DNA of 64,000 bases from Sabellastarte sp. h YS-2021. Taxonomy: Eukaryota; Annelida; Polychaeta; Sabellida; Sabellidae. Made by a program: the position numbers and the translations under genes. Shown one piece after another: positions 54,693 through 64,000 of this stretch. The stretch is from the NCBI GenBank assembly GCA_964017235.1, contig OZ024936.1:46365028-46429027 (forward strand), read 5' to 3'. Under the pieces are notes generated by a model that did no database searches, was not told the origin of the DNA, and saw only the letters and a program-made list of their open reading frames with translations. Within the stretch, counting starts at the first letter, position 1, and every line of letters starts with the position of its first letter.

Positions 54693-56735
54693 TAGGTAGT
54701 ATTGTTCACATTTAGATTGAAAACTATGTTGAAATATGTTTTGGTATAAAACCATTTTCTATAGATTAATGAATCTGATTGTTTTAGACATAGTTGGTAC
54801 AGCTATGATATGTAAAATTTACAAACTGTTGTGAAACCCAAAGTTCTCACCCTTTTTCACCCAACCTCCATTTGACCTGTTTCTGGATGATCATGTGACC
54901 AGAGTTCCTCTATATAAGAGCTGATTCTGCAGTTGGGAGTCAGAATTCAGAATTAAATTAACCAGGCAACAACTAAAGAGAGAAGGTAATAGCAAAAGAA
55001 TATTATTAAACACATGATCTAGGAGGGGCTCCGGGATCAGCACAGGATATTAGAGCAGTGTTCAAAGTTGAACACATATAGTGACAATCCTTGATGCGAT
55101 CCTGGAGTGGCTCCCTGGGTGCAGTCCCAGGGGTGGGTTCCCGTAATAGCTGTCATTGTGGATCTATGCATATACTCCCAGGAATTGGAACCAGGATGGC
55201 GAATGATTTCTGCATTGTATTCTGTTGTGAATCTTGCAAGTAATCAGCTGCCTGAGCTGCCAGAGAACATTCTAAAGAGCTGCCATTATCTACTAAATTT
55301 CAGGAGCCAGTATTCAGAAATGAGCACAATCAGAATAAGCATTCAGCATTGAATACCAGAAGTACCATATTCCTGGGATCATTTCAGCCATCCATAATCC
55401 TCACTTCCCCCATCCCAATAGCCAGATTCCATAATAAATAATTGTAATGGAGACCCAAGGATGTTTTATTATGATGTATTAAAAGTCCAGAGAATTTATT
55501 ACAGCACTGAAATATTTATTCAATAAATTATTGTGACTTTATTTTCCTTGTATGATTATCTTCTCTACCAATACTTAAGATCTTAAAATATACACAACTA
55601 TAGATTTGGCATAAGCTTGTAGCACCAACTTCCTTGAGAATCCATGGAGCAGTGATCCCTGAACCTAAATACTTAAGATCTGATCTACTATTCAGGACAG
55701 AAGCATGTCAATGACTGGACCCACTTGGCATTGGCTAACAATGTGCTGATACCCAATTCAGATTGCAGGCAACACTCCTGTGGGAACCAACAAGATTAAT
55801 TAAGAGTAATTCATTCAAGGGCAACCAGAGCCAGCAGCAGTGCAGAATAGTTAATAAGGTATTCTTACAGTCTGCCAGGTGACAACTGCCGATCCTTAGA
55901 GCAGCTGAACCAGGGTGCTGGTAAGAGTGACTTAGATCCACGATCCAGAATCCTGGGAAGAGTATTTGTTTCAGCTATAGATCCTTGATCCAGAATCCTG
56001 GGAAGAGTATTTGTTACAACTATATACATGTACAAATAAGTTTTTCTGACATCTGTGAATTGATTCAGTTTGATAAGCCCGGTAGAATTCAGACATGAAT
56101 TCCACCCCATTTTTTCATTATTCTTAGGCCTATTCATTGATCATAAAGAGTTATCATTGGGAAGATGAAAGTTCTTCCTGCTAAGCCAATAGGAGGCTTA
56201 ACTGTATGGGGACCATAAATCTTTGGATCTGGAGTGCTACTGTGAAATGTTCACGAAGTAGTGACACTGCCAGCTTAAGGGTTTAGAAAACCCTTGTGTT
56301 AAATTCCTGCAGGTGTTATTTGGTGGCATGGTGAAATCTGGCATCAGTGATGTCACCATGCATGATGGCATTGTGGAATCTACATGTAGTGATGCCATCT
56401 GGATGCAACCTGAGATGATCTTTTGGGAGTGAATCTGATCCCGAAAGCTAGGCTTGATCCGAGGTTAAGGATAGATCCATGGATTGGATTCACTCCTGAT
56501 GTGAGCAGTGGGCTTTAGAAATGTACACATAGTGGCACCACTGCAAAGTTGTTGAGGATGATGGATTTAACCACTCGGATCCATCACATTCTGGTGTTAG
56601 AACAAGTGGGATTCTATTTTTTTGGAATCCCATTATAGTACTCCAGCCTATTTTATTTTTGTATTAGTAACATTTGATTTTTTTAAGAATTCGATTCCAA
56701 CATTCTAAAGTTATTTTTGTTTCCAGCATTTGTCA
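54693..56735 (+). other. Non-coding region before the Ty3-like element, possible LTR/leader
   Basis: Begins TGTTTAGTTAGG next to the minisatellite and has a TATATAAGAG box at 54911, which would fit an LTR promoter. No second LTR copy is seen downstream, so an LTR cannot be confirmed. A 45-bp tandem duplication (GATCCAGAATCCTGGGAAGA mark) is at 55935-56024. Confidence 0.35.
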
Positions 56736-59700
56736 AGATGAGCACTGTGAATGAAAACAGTTGTACCAGAGGTAGTGCCGGGGAAGCATTTTTCTAGATG
56801 GTGCTTATGGTGATTCAGAAGACTGTTACCGGAAGCTCGGAGATGACCTATCAAGGCCGTGGGATGACCTTGGGCAAATGCGGGGAGCATTGGAGATGCT
56901 CTCGGATCTGACAGCTGGTTACACAGCTGGTTACAGAGATGTCAGGAATGAGGGAGACCAGCCAAGGCCATGTGAATCTCGATGGCAACCAAGGCTCAGA
57001 GATAAAGATGAAGAGGAGGATCCAGAATCAAGCAGCACAGAACAATCACCCCAGGGTGATGCCTGATCAGTTTGATGGAAAAACCTCCTGGGCTGACTAA
57101 ATTGAGATAAATGGATGGAATGCACAGCTGCAAGAACAGTTCTTTAGAGTCACTCTGCGTGGGTCTGCTTGCCAAGTGATGGGAACTCTTTTACCAGGTC
57201 ACTGCAGAGATTATAGGGAACTTGTCAGAGCTCTTGGGAGGCTCTAAGGAGTTCAACACCGAAATTGTGGGCGAAAACCCAATGAAACTTTGCCATAACT
57301 TGGTCAGCAGATACGCACACTGGTTGCACAGGCATACCCAGGAGCCAATGCAGAAGTATTAGATGTGCTTGGTAGAGACTTTTAGTGACACAATTGATGA
57401 CCCAGACATTCGTTGGAGAATATATCAAGCCAAACCTGAAAACTTGGATGGAGCTATCTGCACAGCTGTAGAATTTTTGCCTCCAGAGCAAAAGAGAATA
57501 CTGGTGGAAAACAGCAGGTACAGCGCTCACCAGAAATTGTAGAGAGGCTGGGCATGTCCAGTACAATTGCCCAGCAAATCAGTCAAACTAATTATGGCTG
57601 CATCTGGTGGTTGAGATATAGCCAAACCTTTTAGACCACAGAAGATTTTAGCAGTGAGTGGAAGTGAAGGATTGGTGGCCATTGGACAAATAAACGGCCA
57701 TCCTCTGAAATTTCTTATTGACACTGGGGCTGCTGTTACCGTAGTGTCAAAACAGATTTTTTAGAAATTTCAAATGAAGAGGGAACTACAGCCGATGGTG
57801 CAGATGGGAAGGACTTAGATATGTCTGGAGAGGGTACGATGGAGATTATACTTGGACTGTTGGTCGTTGTTGCAGCACTTCAGCCTGATGCCATACTTGA
57901 TATGGATTTCTTGTCCCAACATGAATGCAAGGTTGACATACCTGACCAACACTTGATTATAAATTAAATGGTAGTGAATCTTTGGCAAGAAGGAAACATT
58001 CCTCAAAGCTGCAAAGTGGCGGTAAAGGAACCTTATTCGTTATTCCACCAGAATTAGAGAAGCCAATCCTAGGTGAGGTACAGAGAAGAGGATCTGAGGG
58101 TCCAGTGAACATGGTCCAAGGATCTGCCAAGTTTGTGGACAGATATGGGCTTTTTGTGTGCCATTCACTGGTGGATGTTGAAAAGTGTATTGTACCCATC
58201 CGCATCTTGAATCCTCAGTCTGAGCCTGTACATCTCCATAAAGGGACCATGGCTGGATTAGCATTACCAGTAGATATATTTCAGACAGATATGTCACCAA
58301 GTCTGTCACACTGGTCAACAGGATGCAGAAGAACCATCAGAAAAGATTGAGACTTTGCCTGAACATCTGCTGACGCTACTAGCTACTGGTGAAAATCTAT
58401 GTAAAAAACTCAAAGAATTCCTAATAGAGTACAATGATGTTTCTGTGGGAGCTGGAGGCCAACTTGGAAGAACAGGCCTGGTTAAACATGCCATCAATAC
58501 TGGAAAACAGTACCCCATTCATCAGCATCCGAGAAGGACTCTGCTGCATTTACAAGATGAAGTAAAGAAGCAAGTGACAGACATGCTGGAGCAAGGAGTC
58601 ATTGAGCCATCCAACAGCCCTTGGTCTTCACCCATTGTCCTGGTACTCAAGAAGGAGAGTAGCTATCGTTTCTGTGTTGACTATCGTCTCTTGAACAAAG
58701 CCACCATATATAGGGGATGCCTACAATATACCCCGTGTGAATTTTGATCAGTTAGCTGGTTCTCAATGGTTTTCAACATTGGATCTCATGTCTGGTTATT
58801 GGCAGGTAGAAATGGATCCCAAAGCTAAGCCTAAAACTGCACTTGCCTGTCAGGAAAGTTTGTTTCAGTCCAATCTGATGCCTTTTGGCCTCACTAATGC
58901 TCCATCAACTTTTGAAAGGCTTATGCAAAGTGTCCTCACTGGCCTCCAGTATCAGACATGCCTGATCTACCTGGATGATGTGATTGTGTATTCCAACAGT
59001 TTCAATGAAGGAATCTCCAGGCTAAGGGAAGTTTGTGAATGTTTCAGACAGGCTGGCCTTAAACTGAAGGCAAAGAAATGTGTTCTGTTCCAAACAGAAG
59101 TCAAATACTTAGGGCATATTGTGTCTAAAGAGTGGCCACTGATCCTGTGAAGAAATGGCGGTTAAGAAATGGCCCACCCCAACCTCTGTAACTCAAGTTT
59201 ATAGTTTCCCTGGGCTGGCTGCCTACTACAGAAAACTCATCAAGGATTTCTCAAAGATTGCAGCTCCTTTGCATCAGTTGACTGAAAAGGACCAGAGGTT
59301 CTCATGGGCTGATGAATGCAATGGGGCATTCAACCAGCTGAAGGAAAGTTTGACCACAACACCTGTTCTGGCATATCCTGTAATGGGAAAACAGTTCATT
59401 CTAGATTGTGATACCAGTGACATAGCAATTGGTGCTGTTCTGTCTCAAGCAAATGATAACACTGAACATGTCATTGCTTATGGCAGCAAAAGCTTATCAA
59501 AGGCAGTGAGGCCATTGTCTACTTTGTAAAGTATTTCAGGCATTATCTATATGGGGTGAAGTGTATGATCAGAACTGATCATGGTTCCCTGAACTGGCTG
59601 TTTAATTTTAAAGAGACAGAAGGACAGGCGGCAAGATGGATTAAAACTGTTTCAACTTTGCAGTTTGATATCCAACAAAGACCAGGAAAACAACATGGAA

Positions 59701-60392
59701 ATGCAGATGGGATGTCTCGTATCCCATGCAAACAATGTCAGGCCCTTCATGCAGATGTTCGAGCTATTAGTCTTCAGGAAAAAGACAAGAGGAAAGTGGA
59801 AACGCAATCAGATAATACTTCCTGGATTGTAGGATGGACTTCAGAATTCCTTAGGAAGGAACAACTTGAAGATCAAATTATTGGCAAGATTCTGACCATG
59901 AAAGAGAGCTGTGATGAACGACCCCAGTGAAAAGATATATCAGAGTTTTGTCAAAGTATTAAAGGCTTACTGGTTTCTGTGGAAGCAATTCCATGTGAGA
60001 TCACAGGGTCTTGTACAAGCTGTGGAAAGAAGAAAAAGCTGGAAAGAGAGTTTGGCAGTTAGTTCTCTTTAAGGGAAGAGGTCCTCCTTTAGCTTCATGA
60101 TCATGTCACAGCAGGGCATCTGGGTCAACACAAAATCCTTGCCAAACTTAGACAGCGCTTTTACTGGCATGGTCTGAAAGAATATGTCCATAAGTTGTGC
60201 AATTGTTGCAATGCTTGTGTATCTGCTACAGGACCATCAAAGAAGCCAAGGGCCCTTCTCCAGCAGTGTCCAGTGGATTGTCCTATGGAAAGAGTTGTAC
60301 TGGACATCCTAGGACCATTGCCAACAAGTCATAAAGGAAACAAGTATGTGCTGGTAGTGGCAGATTGTTTTAAATGCTGGACAGAAGCTTAG
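56736..60392 (+). pseudogene. Decayed Ty3/gypsy-like retrotransposon
   Basis: Gag remnants at 56736-57560 have several stops: an FDGKTSW-type segment at 57070 and a CCHC-like zinc knuckle at about 57540. Protease follows near 57715 (LIDTGAAVTVVS). The RT region 58355-59150 has the CVDYRLLNKAT box and the catalytic LIYLDDVIVYS typical of Ty3/gypsy. RNase H is at 59155-59930 (LDCDTSD, then an RTDHGSLNWL stretch). The integrase HHCC zinc-finger region 60090-60220 and the start of the catalytic core (LDILGPLP; ADCF) end at 60392. Stops at 59148, 59527 and 59928 and a truncated integrase show it is dead. No paired LTRs found. Confidence 0.88.
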
Positions 60393-60667
60393 GCCCAACC
60401 AGGAAGCAGTCACCATAGCTGAGAAACTAGTCACAGAATTTGTATGTCGTCTAGTGGCCTAGACACTAGAAAACGTCTAGTTCAAAGACCTAAGAGACTG
60501 ATCAAAGTGATATAGCCTTGCGATCTGGACTGAATCACTTCAATTATTTTCTATTAGTAAAGAATCTTTTAGATAAGATGCATAGATAAGAAGACTTTGA
60601 GGAAACAATCTAAGAATCAATTGAACTTTATCTTACCTGTATGGCACATGCATCTCTTGTGTTGTAG

Positions 60668-60937
60668 ATGAACAACTGTAAAGAATGTGAAAGAACTTTT
60701 TCTTCAAAATGAAATCTGCAAAGGCATATTTCCAGCTACAACATGGTGCCTAGCAGATACATGTGCCCTTACTGTAGCTGGAAGAAGAGTTGTAAGGATA
60801 ATCTTATTCGCTTTCATATTGTAGATAAGCATCTAGAGAAGTTGATGGCAGTCAGAGAAAATCCTGAGCCAAATCCAGGCCAAAATACTAGATTTCAGAT
60901 TTTAATTTTTTTAATTTTAGCCCTTTCTTTAGAGTAA
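60668..60937 (+). pseudogene. Two-finger C2H2 zinc-finger sequence with in-frame TGA
   Basis: One reading frame from the ATG at 60668 shows a first finger (CKECERTFSSK, then LQRH) interrupted by TGA at 60710-60712. A second ATG at 60743 leads into a second finger (CPYCSWKK, then FHIVDKH; C-x2-C-x13-H-x4-H). A short hydrophobic tail ends at 60937. It could be a relic of a zinc-finger gene or of a mobile element. The stop may equally mark a short ORF starting at 60743. Confidence 0.5.
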
Positions 60938-61165
60938 GGTACAGGCATAGAAAAATACGATTTCTATGGGTACAGAAAAAACTTTTACCCCTGGGAAAAA
61001 TTTTACGTTACACCCTAACAAAATTATACCAAAATTTTACGATGATTTAGTGGTACCTGTCCACTTCGTCCTTGACTCTTTTGTAAACATAGATTTTGGT
61101 TGGAAGTTCACACGTTCATAAATGTACACATTTCAGTGGTAAAGCTGTGTCATCATAGAAATAAC

Positions 61166-61258
61166 ATGGATTTAACAAATAAAGTCGCTGTTGTAACTGG
61201 TGGTGCTCGCGGGCTTGGGCGTGGCTTCGCAGAAGCTTTACTTCAGAGAGGAGCAAAT
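61166..61258 (+). CDS. Short-chain dehydrogenase (HPGD-like), first coding exon
   Basis: ATG at 61166. 31 codons ending at a strong GTGAGC donor (61259), phase 0. The peptide has the SDR N-terminal beta-strand and the cofactor motif TGGARGLG (TGxxxGxG), then an FAEALLQRGA helix. This pattern and its length before the first intron resemble 15-hydroxyprostaglandin dehydrogenase, an NAD+-dependent enzyme that inactivates prostaglandins. With only one exon the subfamily is tentative, and the remaining exons are past the right edge. Everything from 61259 onward would be its intron 1. Confidence 0.7.
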
Positions 61259-61280
61259 GTGAGCAATGTTTTATGGACAA

Positions 61281-61344
61281 CTCGGCCCACTTCAAACTCG
61301 GCCCGTTTCCAAGTCGGCCCCTTTCAAAGTCGGCCCACAACAAA
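61281..61344. repeat. Four tandem 16-bp units (CTCGGCCC type)
   Basis: CTCGGCCCACTTCAAA and three variants follow one another exactly, starting 22 bp after the SDR exon 1 donor. A second mini-repeat, CTACCC(T/C)AGTTCGTC, occurs twice at about 61468-61500. Confidence 0.85.
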
Positions 61345-62092
61345 GTGAATGTGAGAACAACTCGTTAATATTCATATTTATGTATAAAATATGAAATCAC
61401 AGTATTCTTTGCGATTTTATAACAATATGTTATAGAAATCCTGCCTGGAGATCAAGTACTGCTCAGCTACCCTAGTTCGTCGCCTACCCAAGTTCGTCAC
61501 TTGCATTTTTTGACAATTTTAAACGAAGAGCTTCGATCCACAGCATCGTGGATTTAAGTTTTATAATATTTTCACGGCATCGTGAACTTAATTGCACGCT
61601 TAAATACACGGCTCCAATATACAGAGAAATATGTGTAACTAAACATTAGTACTTACATATCAACAAATGAAGGCTCAGTTGATAAATGACAACAATAATC
61701 CTTTTTATCCAAAGTGCAATTTCATTCTGCACTCACATGTCATGCTGACATCAGATTCGTTTTTCAAATTAAGCTGGTCTCCAGTCCACATTCAATTAGG
61801 TGGGAGGGCTTAAATATGTTAATTGCATTATTCCTAACTGGGTGTCAGTGTTGAATTTTCTCAATTGCATTTGAGTAATTGGATGCCACTGTTAGTGTTC
61901 TCACCTGTGAGTTATGCTCAGCAGGCTGACATTTGGTGAACACTGGTAATTGCAATTGTTCTTGACTATTTGTCTATAAAAAGTGGGGTTTTTAGTGGGA
62001 TAATCAGTTCAGTTCTAGCCTGTCAAGTGTTAGAATAAAAAAGTCTGTATTGGAAGTTTCTGAAAGTATTGCTGGGTTTTAAGACTATAAAA
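61345..62092. other. SDR intron sequence before the ZSWIM3-like gene
   Basis: AT-rich, no recognised gene. GTATAAAAAG-type sequence (CTATAAAAAGTGG at 61974) lies about 120 bp before the ZSWIM3-like ATG and could be its TATA box. Confidence 0.4.
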
Positions 62093-63590
62093 ATGGCAAG
62101 GTTTTTTGTGGGGAAGTGTTTCCCTTGCTATGAAGATTTACAACTTGAACTTGCTCTGTATGAGAAAGAAAACTTTGTTAATGTGGCTAAAAAACATTCA
62201 AGGACAATAGAAAATGCTATTAAACGTGGCAGTAGTAAAAGCTACAATTCAAACTTGATGTTTTCTGAAGTAAATTTTGTGTGCAAGCACAGCTGTGCCT
62301 ATAGACAGCGTGCAAACAAGGGTATCAGACCCAACACCAGAACAGAAAAAGTGGGGTGTCCATTTATTATGAAGTTTCGGGCTACAGCTGATGGACAAGC
62401 ATTAACCTTGACTCATTTTGAAGAGTCACACAACCATGAGAGGACACAAGAGGAATTCAAGATGAATCCAAAGCAAAGAAGGGTTGATGCAGAGACTGAA
62501 ACTGAGATTGCCAAGATGATCAACTTAAATGCAAACCGCAAGATGATCCAGTCTCACTTCTCAGAAAAGACAAGAAAAATACTTCTTATGGGTGATATAC
62601 ATAACATAGCTGCCAGGGCCAAGCAGCCTTCCAAGACCCAATCCATTACTAATGGTGAGCTAAGTGAAGTTGAAAATCTTGTGGACTGGATTAAAGAGGA
62701 TCACCCAAACCTGCAGACACATTTCATGAAGGATGAGAATGTTATCACCGGCATCTTTTTCCAGGATCCAGAAATGAAAGCAGCATTCAGCAGATTCCCG
62801 GAGGTTTTACTAGTGGATGCAACGCACAAAACCAATGACAGGGGGATGATTTTATATACATTTTTGTGCATTGATGGCAATGGGGAGAGTCAAGTTGCTG
62901 CTGTCTTCCTGGTGCAACATGAAACTGAGGAGTCCTTAAGGTACATGGTGCAGTACTTCAAGCAAGAAAACCCTGCAGTACAGAGGTTTTTAATGCCAGA
63001 ATGAGTACATTGAAAGAAATGGTGCAGTACTTCAAGCAAGAAAACCTTGCAGTACAGAGGTTTTTAATGCCAGAATGAGTACATTGAAAGAAATTCTGTC
63101 ATACTGGGTTCTGGGTAAAGAGGTCTTTGTGGTGGAGCATGTTTCTATTGAGATCCCCAATGCTACTGAAGACATCCAGCAGGCAGAAATGACATCTAGC
63201 ATTGAAGACATACAGCAGGCAGAACTGACAGCTAGCATTGAAGACATACAGCAGGCAGCTCTGACATCAAGCACATCTGAAGATACTATCAGCTCACAAA
63301 CACAGGCTCTTCCATCCGTGCCTAGCACTTCACAAAGCTGTTCTACTTTTATTGATGGTGAACCTGATGGAAATATGGAAACTGATGACTTTCAAGGCAC
63401 TATGTTTGCACCTATTCCTCGAAAAAGAGGACGCCCTAAAGGTAGTAATACAACAGCAATAGGACTACCACAGAAAAAAAAAATGAAGTTATCAGCTAAG
63501 CCAGTGCCCTTCCATAGAAAGGATACTACAACAAAACAACGTCATATTTTGGGTTTTTTGGTAGAGGAAAAGGACATAGAAGAAGTGTAA
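62093..63590 (+). pseudogene. ZSWIM3/MULE-transposase-like gene (frameshifted, SWIM part missing)
   Basis: ATG at 62093. The first frame (303 aa, stop 63002-63004) has an N-terminal FAR1/ZSWIM-type DNA-binding region with Cys/His pairs (CKHSCAYR, GCPFIMKF, HFEESHNHE). It then has the beginning of an RNase H-like MULE-type domain with catalytic Asp in VLLVDATHKTND and GNGESQVAAVFLVQHE. The second frame (63075-63590, 171 aa) has a 12-residue tandem repeat (SIEDIQQAELTA type), an AT-hook RKRGRPKGS and a KKKMKL basic patch. The frames are separated by a 74-bp tandem duplication (62945-63018 and 63019-63092) plus one unmatched base. The middle and end of the transposase-like domain and the SWIM zinc finger are absent. 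Confidence 0.75.
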
Positions 63591-63593
63591 GGG

Positions 63594-64000
63594 TTTCTGT
63601 CAAATGCTGCCTGATCTTTGATTGCAAAACACCAAGCGATTTGGATGATATGAACCTCTCGGAGGCTTTACGGCACAGCTCCACATCACTGTGAACTGAT
63701 TTGGAAGAGAAAAATGGGGCGCCTTTTATACAGAAGGACACATTTTGGATTACAATTTGAATTTCATGGTTATGACACTTCTCAACAGGTTATGTTTATT
63801 CTCCAGGCCCAATGACAACCAATAAGTAATTAATACTTAACACATGTGTCCTTTCCTATCAAACCCTAAGAAGTTTGAGGGGGCTTGCACTCAGGGTAGA
63901 TTACCACCAGTGTGTGATATAGGTTCAGTTTACCAAACATAATTGCAATCACAATTGGGGTTTAGAAATTGCTGCAATATGGCTTCCTCCACATGAATTG
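63594..64000. other. Right-edge sequence without recognised features
   Basis: Follows the ZSWIM3-like frame. No ORF with a recognised domain and no clear repeat. Confidence 0.5.

Noticed and set aside
54693..55620. 5' LTR of the Ty3-like element
   Set aside because: TG start and TATA-like box are present, but no second copy, convincing CA end or primer-binding site could be identified.
57982..59930. Host protein-coding gene across 58-60 kb
   Set aside because: The order protease, YLDD-type RT, RNase H and integrase finger, with several stops, identifies a dead Ty3-like retroelement.

Overview
The window is a piece of animal nuclear genome: intron-rich host genes with GT-AG introns, AT-rich non-coding DNA and a heavy load of transposons. 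The transposon set (DIRS-type tyrosine-recombinase retrotransposons, Ty3-like elements, PIF/Harbinger, many hAT-like MITEs, tRNA-headed SINEs and tandem-core elements resembling the bivalve 'pearl' type) suggests a mollusc, possibly a bivalve, or a related marine lophotrochozoan. I cannot name the species.

Host genes. (1) NNT, the mitochondrial proton-translocating NAD(P)+ transhydrogenase, lies on the minus strand. Twelve coding exons run from the start codon at 18519 down to about 1253, and the 3' half of the gene lies beyond the left edge. (2) IDH2, the mitochondrial NADP+ isocitrate dehydrogenase, is complete on the plus strand: ten coding exons from 21046 to 39347, predicting 449 aa. (3) The first coding exon of a short-chain dehydrogenase resembling 15-hydroxyprostaglandin dehydrogenase lies at 61166-61258 (+), and the rest is beyond the right edge. 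NNT and IDH2 are head-to-head, with 2.5 kb between start codons. Both make mitochondrial NADPH, so the shared upstream region is a candidate bidirectional promoter and the main biological observation here.

Layout. 1-690: satellite with a two-monomer higher-order pattern. 1253-18519: NNT, carrying a 6-kb DIRS-like retrotransposon (2562-8578) in its intron 11, plus MITEs, a SINE and a cluster of perfect palindromes in other introns. 18546-21045: divergent intergenic region with a 290-bp foldback element. 21046-39347: IDH2, its introns filled with hAT-like MITEs (several with exact 8-bp target duplications), a TA-flanked MITE family, a 146-bp tandem repeat and SINEs. 39.4-61.1 kb: gene-poor, transposon-rich DNA with a decayed second DIRS copy (41.2-45.5 kb), a PIF/Harbinger element with both of its genes (47.1-51.9 kb), a LINE fragment, an inverted pair of 40-bp minisatellite arrays (53.7-54.7 kb), a decayed Ty3-like element (56.7-60.4 kb) and a broken two-finger C2H2 sequence. 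61.1-64 kb: first exon of the SDR gene; its intron holds a broken ZSWIM3/MULE-like gene.

Exon borders were placed by combining homology, reading-frame continuity and GT/AG sites. All NNT and IDH2 junctions are phase-consistent. Limits: no alignment or database search could be run, so family names rest on motif recognition.
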